48,025 nucleotides of DNA from Prochloron sp. SulCav_FS08_3_32_3330. GTDB taxonomy: Bacteria > Cyanobacteriota > Cyanobacteriia > Cyanobacteriales > DYNF01. Positions 10,077 through 18,254 of this stretch are shown piece after piece. Both the position numbers and the translations under genes were made by a program. The stretch spans positions 1 through 48,025 of the forward strand of contig DYNF01000019.1 in NCBI GenBank assembly GCA_020721205.1. Direction: 5' to 3'. How positions within the stretch are numbered: the first letter of the stretch is position 1; each line of letters opens with the position of its first letter. The notes beneath the pieces were generated by a model. It ran no database searches, was not told where the DNA came from, and saw only the letters and a list, made by a program, of their open reading frames with translations.

Positions 10077-10135
10077 TTAATAATTAGACAAACAATCCAA
10101 TCTAACATTGTTTATGTTTAATTTCAATCATCAAA

Positions 10136-10240
10136 AAATCCGTAGATGTCTGTAAAGCTGAGGTTTCTTTTTGGTTTCAATCCCTAATAGGTATTAATAA
10201 TAAATGAAACTGTAAGCTCTACAAATTAGGCTACGGATTT
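10136..10240. other. Inverted repeat enclosing a CRISPR-repeat-like sequence, possible structured RNA
   Basis: AAATCCGTAG at 10136-10145 pairs with CTACGGATTT at 10231-10240. Inside, GTAGA can pair with TCTAC, and GTTTC (10163-10167) with GAAAC. The region lies 80-185 bases upstream of the pyrG start and may be transcribed as a leader or a separate small RNA. No family is recognised. Confidence 0.45.
10174..10210. repeat. Solo CRISPR-repeat-like 37-mer
   Basis: The 37 bases begin GTTTCAATCCCTAATAGG and end AATGAAAC. This matches the length and the ends (GTTTCAATCCC...GAAAC) of repeats common in cyanobacterial type I/III CRISPR arrays. Only one copy is present, no spacer array flanks it, and there are no cas genes in the window. 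It could be an array remnant, a captured repeat, or chance similarity. Confidence 0.5.
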
Positions 10241-10369
10241 AACTAATATTATGCTGAATTATCGCTAATTGTCAAACTAAAATCTTGTCTAAGTACCGTT
10301 AAGGAAAAATAGGTAAACCCCTATTCCTCAAAATAGTTAAACGTCAAAAGCATTGATATATATAATGTT

Positions 10370-11752
10370 TTACAATAAATTAGAATGTTCATAAAGTCTT
10401 CTGAGCATTGCCATGATTTTATCTCCATAACGAAGATCCGCCGTCCAACGTCCTGAAAGTTGCCCCACAAGAGGAGCAATCCCCCTAGTGACAAAGCGAA
10501 AACGAGGGTCTACTATTTCTTGCACAATCGGCTCAAGACTAGCGTAGGCTTTTAAATGTTGAATATGCGCCCTTACCCCGACTTTAGCACTAGGAAAAAT
10601 TGCCATTTGAGAACTTCCCCCCGCCGAGCCTAAAGCCCCAAAATTATTTTGAGAAGCTTTTAAATCAGCACCAAAACGTAAAAAATTGGTTTCTACACAC
10701 ATTTGACTAAAAGCGATATCATAACTAAGTCCTTCGACTTCTGCTTCTTCTCGATACAGTCTGGCAATATCTGGAAACTGCTCTAATGCCTTTTCATTAT
10801 TATTTTTGAGAAACATGATCATCTGTACTTCTGACGTATTCCCATGTCCGACAATTTTATCTATGAAACCGGGACAAATTTTCAAAATCGTGCGTAATAC
10901 AACAGTACGAGTAGAACTTTCCCAATTAACTGTAATATTATAATCCCTTAGTTCTATCGCTTTAACATAGACAACTCCTTGATACTGTACTAAACGAGCG
11001 GTGGTAGATTTCGTTAAGTCTACCCCCAAACGATCCACTAGATCCATAGGAATAAAAGCATTCCCATTAATTAAAATACCCTGTTCTACATAATTTTGAT
11101 TATTAATTGTAATATTAATCATCTGGTAGGATGGAGTAGTTTCCGAGGGTGAAGGGGGGCTGGTAGGAGTGCTAGGGGATATCACCCCTGATATTTCTCG
11201 ACTCCATTCTGCTAAACCTTCCGCAATACCTTGTGCTATTTCTCGACGTTTATTCGTTAATAAGACTCGATCTTCAGGACTGGTAAGGAAACCAACCGTC
11301 ATCAATAAGGATGCGGGTATTACTTGACGACAAAACCGCAGTTGTCCTAAACCCGTTGATGTATCGGCTTTTGTGCCTCGGTTGGGAAAATTTGGCACTC
11401 GTCTTAATAGTCTTAATAATAAAAGATCAGCGTGTTTTTTTCTTTCATCATTATTAAGGATATAAAAGACGCTTACGCCCCTCACACTAGGATTTGAGGA
11501 AGAATCACTATGAATTTCTAAAGCAATATCTCCGGGTCTTGCTCTCCCATTGATCCATTGAATACTGCCTATTTCACTAAGATCGTCTGGCACGGATAAA
11601 ACCTCCTGTCCTTGGGATCTCAACTCGGAAACGATTTGATCTCGTAATAAAATCATTTGTTGAGCTTCCGTTGTGCCTCCAGCGATCACTCCGGTATCGG
11701 CTCTCCCCTGCTCTATGCCCCCATGTCCGGCTGAAATAAAAATCCTTCCCAT
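10370..11752 (-). CDS. N-acetylmuramoyl-L-alanine amidase with C-terminal glucosaminidase-like domain (TftA-like)
   Basis: A 460-residue two-domain cell-wall hydrolase. Residues ~1-190 are an Amidase_3 domain; the zinc ligands are apparent as His10 (SAGHGG), Glu29 and His81 (LEIHSDSS). A Pro/Ser/Thr linker (~193-208) leads to a copper-amine-oxidase-N-like beta module (~210-290) and a glucosaminidase-type domain (~300-460, with FSQMCVETNFLRFGA and NNFGALG). This architecture resembles the cyanobacterial protein named TftA, involved in terminal cell shape in filamentous strains; that name is from memory and the role here is inference. No classical signal peptide is visible, unusual for an enzyme acting on peptidoglycan. 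Confidence 0.85.
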   Translation of the reverse strand: MGRIFISAGHGGIEQGRADTGVIAGGTTEAQQMILLRDQIVSELRSQGQEVLSVPDDLSEIGSIQWINGRARPGDIALEIHSDSSSNPSVRGVSVFYILNNDERKKHADLLLLRLLRRVPNFPNRGTKADTSTGLGQLRFCRQVIPASLLMTVGFLTSPEDRVLLTNKRREIAQGIAEGLAEWSREISGVISPSTPTSPPSPSETTPSYQMINITINNQNYVEQGILINGNAFIPMDLVDRLGVDLTKSTTARLVQYQGVVYVKAIELRDYNITVNWESSTRTVVLRTILKICPGFIDKIVGHGNTSEVQMIMFLKNNNEKALEQFPDIARLYREEAEVEGLSYDIAFSQMCVETNFLRFGADLKASQNNFGALGSAGGSSQMAIFPSAKVGVRAHIQHLKAYASLEPIVQEIVDPRFRFVTRGIAPLVGQLSGRWTADLRYGDKIMAMLRRLYEHSNLL

Positions 11753-11798
11753 AATAATTTTCTCTATCTCAATTTAATTAATCATAATATTAACAAAG

Positions 11799-11829
11799 TA
11801 GAGACGTAGCACTGTTACGTCTCTTTTTA
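11799..11829. repeat. Inverted repeat GAGACGTA...TACGTCTC
   Basis: AGAGACGTAGCACTG then TTACGTCTCT followed by TTTTATTTT on the plus strand. Related GTAGAGAC palindromes occur at 35299-35330 and 45192-45231. The T-run is on the plus strand while both flanking genes are minus, so a terminator role for them is doubtful. Confidence 0.5.
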
Positions 11830-11877
11830 TTTTAAGGTCAAACTTTAACTATAATTCGTTTTTGATCGTCCTTTTGT

Positions 11878-11935
11878 GAGAATTTTTGAATTATTTTGAA
11901 TTATTTTGAATTTTGAATTTTGAATTTTGAATTAT
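11878..11935. repeat. Short tandem repeat (TTTTGAA heptamer type)
   Basis: Direct repetition of GAATTTT/GAATTATTTT units just past the glucan phosphorylase stop. The complementary heptamer run (AAAATTC) appears at 19602-19634, there inside a reading frame. Confidence 0.75.
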
Positions 11936-11940
11936 TTAAA

Positions 11941-14505
11941 CTATGCCCATAAAATTAATCCGGGTTCAGAAGGACTAGCTAAATGGGGATGATCGGGTAA
12001 AATCCGTAAAGATAAACCCTGTAAACCACTCACAGAATAATGAATATCAGTTTGATAAATACTAATATTACCATCCTGTGTGCCTTGATAAGTCATTCCT
12101 AGGGCATAACCGTTCACAATGTCCCCTTTATCATCTAATTTACCCATGTATAACTCTACTTTCACATCCTTAAAGGTAAGTCCTGCTAAATTAATCTTAG
12201 CGGTGACATTCACCGTTTGATTAACTTCTAGCTCTTTACGTTGGGACACATCCACCGAGTGTATTCGGACGTGATACCATTGTTCAAACAGTTTGTGTTT
12301 CCACTGGGATAACTCTTTCACTGGAGTATAATTATTGGATGTCAGCTTAGAAAAGCGATCGCTAGTAGGAAAATAAAAACGGTTAGCATAATCGCGCACC
12401 ATCCTTGCTGTATTAAACTTAGGACAATTAAAGCGGATTGCATTTTTCATTTTCGATAACCAGCCCCTCGGTAAACCTAATTCATCTCGGGTATAGAATA
12501 AAGGTATTACTTCTTTTTCTAATAAATCATAAAGAAAATTAGCTTCTACCTCATCTTGATACTCTAAATCATCATATTCTTCTCCGCTACCGATCGCCCA
12601 ACCCGTTTGTTTATAATCAGCTTCATCCCACCAACCGTCTAAAATACTCACATTAGGTAAACCGTTCATTGCCGCTTTCATCCCAGATGTACCCGAAGCT
12701 TCCCGAGGACGACGAGGAGTATTTAACCAAATATCACAACCTGCTACCATTTTACGCGCAATATGTACATTATAATTAGGTAAAAAGATCACATGATCAC
12801 TTAAACCTTCTTCGCGCATAGTGTGAATAATATAACGAATTAACTCTTTACCGGGTATATCTTTAGGGTGAGCTTTTCCGGCTACAATAAATTGAACTTG
12901 CCGATTTTTATTCCCCACTAAAAGCTGTTTAAAGCGTTTGAGATCCCGTAACAATAAGTTAGCACGTTTATAAGTAGCAAAACGACGGGCAAAACCGATC
13001 GTAAAGACACTCGGGTTTAGAATATCATTAACCTTATTTATATCCGTATCTCGCGCTCCTTGACGTTCTAATTCATCGGCTAATTTTTGACGCACAAATA
13101 CGACTAACTCAGCCCGACGTAATTCATGATTACGCCATAATTCTTCATCAGGAATATTTGCCACCTTTTTCCAGATGGGATCTTTTGCCCCTCGGTGATC
13201 CCAACTGGGACCTAAATAACGATCATATAATTCTTGAGTTTCGGGGGATACTACACTACGCGCATGGACACCATTGGTAACGGAGGTAATCGGCACTTCT
13301 TTTTCAGGAAAATCTTTCCACATTCCATGAAACATTTTGCGCGAGACTTCCCCATGTAATAAACTTACCCCATTAATATGACTAGCAGTTTTCAGAGCTA
13401 ATGCCGCCATACTAAAAGGTGAGGAAAAATCCCCTGTATTCTCCCTGCCTAAACCTAAAAATTCCTCCTGTCCTAAGTTAAAAATATGAGCATAATGACC
13501 CATATAGTGCATCATTTTATCAGGGGGAAAAAGGTCAAAACCTGCGGAAACGGGAGTATGAGTGGTAAAAACTTGAGTGGACAGTGCCAGTTGTTTCGCT
13601 TCTTTAAAATTAAGTCCATCTTCGGTAATAAATTGACGAATCCGCTCTAAGATTAAAAAGGCACTATGACCCTCATTGAGATGAAATACCGTCGGTTTAT
13701 AGCCTAAAGCTTTTAACATTCGGATCCCGCCGATGCCTAACATCATTTCCTGTTGCAGACGCATATCTAAATCCCCACCATACAGGCGATCGGTCAGATC
13801 ATGATCATAAGGATTTTTATTTTGCTCAATATTCGTATCTAACAAATATAAAGGAATTGTACCCACTTGGACACGCCAAACTCTGGCATAAATAGTTCTG
13901 CCCGGATATTCTACTTCAATAATAATTTCCTTTCCATTAGTATCATGTTCAAGGATAATGGGCATATTATAGAAATCATTAATCGGATAATATTCCTGTT
14001 GCCATCCATCAGCATTCAGATATTGAGAAAAATAGCCCTCTTGATAGAGTAAACCCACGCCCACCAGAGGTAAACCGAGATCACTGGCAGATTTTAAATG
14101 ATCTCCGGCTAAAATGCCTAAACCACCGGAATAGAGATGTAAACAATAACTTAGACCAAACTCGGCACAGAAATAGGCAAAACACTCTTGAGGGTGATCT
14201 TTCCCCCTAGCTTGACCATACCAAACTCGACTTTCTAAATAATTATTTAAAGCTTGTACCGCCCGATCCATTTGAGCGAGAAAACCGTCATCTTCTGCTA
14301 CTTCATTTAATCTTTCTTGACTGATTGTCCCAAGCATTAAAACGGGATTATGACGACTAGATGACCAAAGATCCCGATCTAAGCGTTGAAATAAATTTTT
14401 TGCTTCCACACTCCAATCCCAATGGATATTATATGCCAATTCTCGTAAGGGTTCGAGTTTTTTGGGAAGGGAAGGTTTTACATTAAAACTATGTATTGGT
14501 TTCAT
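11941..14505 (-). CDS. glgP: Alpha-glucan phosphorylase
   Basis: About 854 residues when started at the ATG at 14505 (MKPIHSFNVKPSLPKKLEPL). The reading frame extends 24 codons further, but that part (VIYYLTFNKTKK) looks non-coding. The enzyme releases glucose-1-phosphate from glycogen or maltodextrins with pyridoxal phosphate. Family hallmarks: the SGGLGILAGDHLKSASDLG segment, TTHTPVSAGFDLF, VTNGVH, and the PLP/phosphate site EASGTSGMKAAMNGLPNVS with LDGWWDEA. It belongs to the shorter 'alpha-glucan family phosphorylase' type, not the classical GlgP of ~840 residues with regulatory N-terminus. Monocistronic; a heptamer repeat lies downstream. Confidence 0.95.
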   Translation of the reverse strand: MKPIHSFNVKPSLPKKLEPLRELAYNIHWDWSVEAKNLFQRLDRDLWSSSRHNPVLMLGTISQERLNEVAEDDGFLAQMDRAVQALNNYLESRVWYGQARGKDHPQECFAYFCAEFGLSYCLHLYSGGLGILAGDHLKSASDLGLPLVGVGLLYQEGYFSQYLNADGWQQEYYPINDFYNMPIILEHDTNGKEIIIEVEYPGRTIYARVWRVQVGTIPLYLLDTNIEQNKNPYDHDLTDRLYGGDLDMRLQQEMMLGIGGIRMLKALGYKPTVFHLNEGHSAFLILERIRQFITEDGLNFKEAKQLALSTQVFTTHTPVSAGFDLFPPDKMMHYMGHYAHIFNLGQEEFLGLGRENTGDFSSPFSMAALALKTASHINGVSLLHGEVSRKMFHGMWKDFPEKEVPITSVTNGVHARSVVSPETQELYDRYLGPSWDHRGAKDPIWKKVANIPDEELWRNHELRRAELVVFVRQKLADELERQGARDTDINKVNDILNPSVFTIGFARRFATYKRANLLLRDLKRFKQLLVGNKNRQVQFIVAGKAHPKDIPGKELIRYIIHTMREEGLSDHVIFLPNYNVHIARKMVAGCDIWLNTPRRPREASGTSGMKAAMNGLPNVSILDGWWDEADYKQTGWAIGSGEEYDDLEYQDEVEANFLYDLLEKEVIPLFYTRDELGLPRGWLSKMKNAIRFNCPKFNTARMVRDYANRFYFPTSDRFSKLTSNNYTPVKELSQWKHKLFEQWYHVRIHSVDVSQRKELEVNQTVNVTAKINLAGLTFKDVKVELYMGKLDDKGDIVNGYALGMTYQGTQDGNISIYQTDIHYSVSGLQGLSLRILPDHPHLASPSEPGLILWA

Positions 14506-14657
14506 TTTGCTTTTTTTTGTCTTGTTAAATGTTAAATAGTAAATAACTCTTGATGTGTTGAGAAATACAAAACACAAAAGTTAGATTGATATTCCCTTTT
14601 TATTGTTACGCTAATTAGGGACAAAAGAATGTTTTTTTTAGAAAAATTAATCTTGAT

Positions 14658-14696
14658 TTAAGAATATAGATAATCTAAAGCATAAAGACGCACCAT
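14658..14696 (-). pseudogene. Possible vestigial start of a DUF5615-type toxin gene
   Basis: Directly after the DUF433 stop codon on the minus strand, ATG opens a 12-codon frame MVRLYALDYLYS ending in TAA. DUF5615 (PIN-like) toxins that accompany DUF433 antitoxins often start with M-x-RLYADE and begin at this position. The resemblance is only six residues, so this is a weak inference. Confidence 0.25.
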
Positions 14697-15041
14697 CTAA
14701 GACAAATCCTCATACATTACTTCATTATTTACAATAATTTCTCTTTCAATTTCTTCAGGGAAAACTTCAGCATAAGCCCAAGCATTAGCCAGATCAGTGG
14801 CACTAATCGTTGGATAACTAATCAATAAATCAGCTTCAGTATAACCAAGACTACGAGCTTCCACCAATCCCCAAACGGTAATGCGAGTTCCGGCAATACA
14901 GGCACTACCACCACAAATATGGGGGTTTTTTTCAATGCCACGTCCGATCAGGATTTTTCCCTGTGATAATAGGTTCACAACCTGAGCTTTTTCTTGATCA
15001 GAAAGTGCCAATAGTTGCGGTTCTAATTCTTTAAGCATCAT
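14697..15041 (-). CDS. DUF433 family protein, antitoxin of VapB45 type
   Basis: A 114-residue protein. The DUF433 core is clear: HICGGSACIAGTRITVWGLV, then ARSLGYTEADLLISYPTIS and DLANAWAYAE, with helices typical of this winged-helix-like antitoxin. About 35 N-terminal residues (LEPQLLALSDQEKAQVVNLL) form an extra helical region seen in the cyanobacterial subfamily. DUF433 proteins normally precede a DUF5615 PIN-like toxin; here only a 12-codon start remains downstream. Probably an orphan antitoxin or regulator. The start could be MM at 15041 or the next codon. Confidence 0.85.
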   Translation of the reverse strand: MMLKELEPQLLALSDQEKAQVVNLLSQGKILIGRGIEKNPHICGGSACIAGTRITVWGLVEARSLGYTEADLLISYPTISATDLANAWAYAEVFPEEIEREIIVNNEVMYEDLS

Positions 15042-15278
15042 GGTAAATAATGGTAAATAATATTACAAATATTGACTATCCTTTCATTGTAAATTACGAA
15101 ACTAACAAAAATCCGTTAAATTTTTCTCCTCGCTCATTTAGGGATCATCTCAAAACTGATTTTTCTCATATTTTACCTGAAAAATGTAACATTAATTTAA
15201 CAAACTTTACAAAAGTTAATAATGGTAAGAGTGTCTCTTTGGAAAAATAGGGTTTTATCTAAAGTTATGCAAAGTTTT

Positions 15279-15308
15279 TTGACAATATACCCCATTTGTA
15301 ATTAACAT
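15279..15308 (+). promoter_or_regulatory. Candidate sigma-70-type promoter for the small membrane protein gene
   Basis: TTGACA at 15279-15284 and TAACAT at 15303-15308, 18 bases apart, about 110 bases upstream of the ATG at 15420. The -35 box matches consensus fully and the -10 is moderate. Confidence 0.45.
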
Positions 15309-15419
15309 TACTTCTTTTGTGAAGATGAAGGTGTTATGTTTAATAATAAGCACTCAAGCTAGATAAATACAAATAATAAATTTTAAGTTTTTTTAACAAT
15401 TGAATTAAAGGTGACTGCT

Positions 15420-15653
15420 ATGATGATTTCTCTTTTATCTCTCGGTTTTTTAATTATTGCCCTTGGTAGTATTTTGACTTATCAAAAAGCATCTCACGAA
15501 GTAACCAGAATGTTAGCCGCCTCCGGTGCTGTAGTATTTTTACTATCGGGTTTCGCTTTAGCACACTGGTCAATTCATTTGTTATGTTTACTTCTGCTTT
15601 TGAATTTCAAAGTTTCTCAAAATCTTTTACAAACTGTTCAGATTAACAAATAA
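15420..15653 (+). CDS. Small two-segment membrane protein of unknown function
   Basis: 77 residues from the ATG at 15420. This start is preferred over GTG 15411 because AAAGGTGA lies 6-12 bases upstream as a Shine-Dalgarno-like sequence. Two hydrophobic stretches (about residues 2-20 and 32-62 of this start) surround a short loop, QKASHEVTRML. No family is recognised. It has its own likely promoter at 15279 and a terminator at 15753. The clean signals argue for a real gene. Confidence 0.65.
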   Translation: MMISLLSLGFLIIALGSILTYQKASHEVTRMLAASGAVVFLLSGFALAHWSIHLLCLLLLLNFKVSQNLLQTVQINK

Positions 15654-15752
15654 AAGTAATTGTTTTTCTTTTTTGTAGCGCGTCCCATTCTAACATACAA
15701 TATTTAATTTAGCAAGATTTTGAATGAAATTTAACAAAACTTTAATAATTAG

Positions 15753-15796
15753 AAAAAATAAAGACACAGTTTAAAAGCTGTGTCTTTATTTTTTTG
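15753..15796. terminator. Bidirectional terminator
   Basis: AAAAAATAAAGACACAG pairs with CTGTGTCTTTATTTTTTT across an 8-base loop. It lies between two convergent genes and serves both. Confidence 0.85.
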
Positions 15797-15809
15797 AGTT
15801 AATTAAAAA

Positions 15810-16259
15810 TTAATCATCATAATAAAAAGGACGGACTTGACTAGCAAAACCTGACGCTTTAAATTGTTTTAATTGTAAAGGAGTAGGTTGATTAGCGGGG
15901 ACAGAAATCCGAATTTCAAAATTACTAATTCCGGGAGGTGCTTCCATGATCGTACCTAAGCGATTACGATTTTGTAAGGCTGGTTCTCCATTTGCATCAT
16001 AAATCCTACCAAAAACATCTGCATCTACCACTAATTTTCCTGATGTATTTTCAGCTTTTCCTGTGATCATAAAACATTTTGCTTCTTGTCCTGATCCGTC
16101 ACTGGTAACAATTCCTGCTGATAATTCTATCGGACAATCATGATAGGAAATATCAAAAAGTTTAATCGGAGTTAAGGCAAAAGCTAAAGGAGAATTTACC
16201 CAACTAATCAGAGTAAAAAGACAGGAAATAAATAAAAGTAAAAATGGTTTAAATTTCAT
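15810..16259 (-). CDS. Secreted or periplasmic protein of unknown function
   Basis: A 149-residue protein with a clear signal peptide (MKFKPFLLLFISCLFTLISW..., cleavage likely after PLAFA). The mature part has two Cys residues (DISYHDCP and EAKCFMIT), which could form a disulfide. Its beta-rich sequence (GKAENTSGKLVVDADVFGRI, FEIRISVPAN) resembles the FxLYD/immunoglobulin-like fold used for extracellular decoration. I do not recognise a named family. It faces the small membrane protein gene convergently. Confidence 0.7.
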   Translation of the reverse strand: MKFKPFLLLFISCLFTLISWVNSPLAFALTPIKLFDISYHDCPIELSAGIVTSDGSGQEAKCFMITGKAENTSGKLVVDADVFGRIYDANGEPALQNRNRLGTIMEAPPGISNFEIRISVPANQPTPLQLKQFKASGFASQVRPFYYDD

Positions 16260-16405
16260 AATTGCTTAAGTTCAATTTTAATTTTGTTAATTTTAACATG
16301 ATAAATGATAATAGACATACACACGAAAGTCTAACTAATAATTAGTGATAATAGTGTTTTCGTCAATTCTCCTCCTCATTACTCATTACTCATTACTTAT
16401 TACTC

Positions 16406-16422
16406 GACTTCTGCAAGAAGTC
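16406..16422. repeat. Short palindrome after fraD-like gene
   Basis: GACTTCTGCAAGAAGTC is a 17-base palindrome, preceded by a microsatellite of ATTACTC units (about 16378-16405). There is no T-run on the relevant strand. Confidence 0.5.
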
Positions 16423-16433
16423 TAATGATGAAT

Positions 16434-17396
16434 TTACTTTTTCCAGCCTTGAATATGAGTAGGTTGACATTTTAATTGACTGGTAGTAAGTTCAGGTTCA
16501 TCTACGGAAAATAATAGAGGTTGAAGTGTGCAAAGTTTTTGACAAAAATAGTCTTTTTCTGTTGCTTTTGGACCTTGCCAAAATGCTAAAATTTTAAGAT
16601 TATATCCTGATTCTTTTTGAGTAATTTTAATTTTTAAATTCCAAAGACTATCTTCTAAAATTGGTGGGGTATTTTGGATAATTTGTTTTTTCAATTGACT
16701 AATTGTATCCGTTTCTAGGGCATTGTTAATCCATCTTTCCACAAGAAACCATTGTTTATTATTGAGTTGACTATTTAAACTAAATTGGATTTGTTCTAAC
16801 CAATATATTCCCCTTGGATAAGTAACAGGATTAAGATTAATGATAAAAGAACTTTGACTTAAGTTATCTGCTAATAAACTTGGATATTGATTTGTCCAGT
16901 GATTAAATAAAAAATAAACTTGTAACCAACAAGTTAACATTAAATGAATACCTAAAATTAAAATAACTTTTAAACGGTGTTTTTCTTCTACCCCATGAAA
17001 GTTAAATTTTTTATCTATAAAATAGGGAAAAATAGCGATTAAACTAGCAATAATCGGAAAAAATATAAAACCTAAAGAGATGGGAAGTTGGGAAATATTG
17101 CCAAATATAAATAAGCAAATTAAGCTACTTATTAACCAATATCTAATCAGCCACTCTTGTTCAATGGAAATCCAACTAATGCCAATTATCAGAAATATAA
17201 AACCACAATTGGCGATTAAATTCTGAATAAAATTAACATCTTTTATGCCATTAATAAAGTTAATAGAAAAGGATATAGTGGCAAAAATAAGGGAAATAAT
17301 AGTTAATAAAATAAAAGTTTGCCATGAATAAACTTGGGGTGGTTTTATCATGGTTTTAATTATTTCTTTTATTTTGTTTTTTTTAGGATCTGACAC
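16434..17396 (-). CDS. fraD: FraD-like septal protein (DUF5357-type membrane protein)
   Basis: A 320-residue protein with five hydrophobic segments in the first ~170 residues (about 24-48, 58-78, 83-100, 106-128, 145-166) and a hydrophilic C-terminal domain. The N-terminal PPQVYSWQTFILLT and the overall layout fit FraD of filamentous cyanobacteria, a plasma-membrane protein at septal junctions needed for filament integrity and intercellular transfer. The gene starts 11 bases after the fraC-like stop, as in the fraC-fraD operon of Anabaena. The function in this organism is inferred and depends on whether it forms filaments. Confidence 0.65.
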   Translation of the reverse strand: MSDPKKNKIKEIIKTMIKPPQVYSWQTFILLTIISLIFATISFSINFINGIKDVNFIQNLIANCGFIFLIIGISWISIEQEWLIRYWLISSLICLFIFGNISQLPISLGFIFFPIIASLIAIFPYFIDKKFNFHGVEEKHRLKVILILGIHLMLTCWLQVYFLFNHWTNQYPSLLADNLSQSSFIINLNPVTYPRGIYWLEQIQFSLNSQLNNKQWFLVERWINNALETDTISQLKKQIIQNTPPILEDSLWNLKIKITQKESGYNLKILAFWQGPKATEKDYFCQKLCTLQPLLFSVDEPELTTSQLKCQPTHIQGWKK

Positions 17397-17407
17397 TTTA
17401 GTTTAAT

Positions 17408-18004
17408 TTAATTTAAAATGGTTTTAATCTGACTAAGAAAATAAATAAAAATTGTAGCTAGATAACTATAAAGATTTGCGAGGAGAATTGTTAACAGTTT
17501 TTTCGCATTATTTTCCCGAATTATATTCATTAAAAAATCATATAATTCTAATGCACCTCCTTGTTTAATTAAAATTAATTTACTTGCTAAGTTAAAACCT
17601 AAAAATTCTATGGTTACGATTATAACAAAATTAAATAAGATTGTGCTGATCATAAAAGCTGAAATTTGATAAAATAATGATAAGTCAGTTATTTTACCTA
17701 AAATTACATAACTTATGATCTGTAATCTTAAAACAATTCTATCAGAAATTAATCCGTTAATGATTAAAAAATAAAGCCAACTGATCAGATAAGATGTAAA
17801 GTTAATTAAACAAGATAATTCGATACTTTTTTGACGATTAATATTAAATTGCCAGTTAAACATATAAGCCTCAATCATGATTGTTAATAACATGGTTAAG
17901 ATTTGTAATAAAATAAATTGTAATGGTATAGTCATAGTACGGAAAAACCTAAAATATAATAATAAATAATGACTGAACAAAATGCTTTCTTTTCTTTTGA
18001 TCAA
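17408..18004 (-). CDS. fraC: FraC-like filament integrity membrane protein
   Basis: Up to 198 residues; the ATG at 17935 (MTIPLQFILLQILTMLLTIM) would give 175, close to the ~180 of known FraC proteins, and is my preferred start, although no Shine-Dalgarno distinguishes the two. About four or five transmembrane segments. The start PLQFILLQ...IEAYMF...RQKSIELSCLINF resembles FraC (PLRAILFQ...IE...RKSIEYA). In Anabaena, FraC is at septa and works with FraD. The two genes are adjacent, in the same order, and probably co-transcribed. Confidence 0.62.
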   Translation of the reverse strand: MIKRKESILFSHYLLLYFRFFRTMTIPLQFILLQILTMLLTIMIEAYMFNWQFNINRQKSIELSCLINFTSYLISWLYFLIINGLISDRIVLRLQIISYVILGKITDLSLFYQISAFMISTILFNFVIIVTIEFLGFNLASKLILIKQGGALELYDFLMNIIRENNAKKLLTILLANLYSYLATIFIYFLSQIKTILN

Positions 18005-18254
18005 TCTTTAGTTATTTTTAGCATATTTAATTTAAAATTAATCTCCTTTCTTTATCTTTATTAAATTTTTATTAAATTTTTCTTTATTTTCTTAACAAAA
18101 ATTTTAGATTTCTTTAACAAGTAAATATCAAGAATTATTAAAAAATAGGTTCAATTTTGCATTTATTGAGTACCCTAGAAATAACGATCATGATTGATAA
18201 TGAAAATCAAGTCATTGTCACAATTAAATTTCAGTTCTTAATCTGATTTATATT

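Noticed and set aside
14506-14577. 24-codon N-terminal extension of the glucan phosphorylase
   Set aside because: No homology-like features; the family starts at MKPIHSF (14505).
15050-15250. 66-codon plus-strand frame upstream of the small membrane protein
   Set aside because: It starts in a local ATGGTAAATA duplication, has no ribosome-binding site or recognisable family, and its composition is like intergenic DNA. It cannot be fully excluded.
16434-17396. Two-component or transporter role for the FraD-like protein
   Set aside because: No permease, ATPase or kinase motifs; gene order and membrane layout fit FraD better.
18005-18254. Gene between fraC and the first flotillin
   Set aside because: Only A/T-rich divergent promoter-type sequence; no sustained frame or structure.
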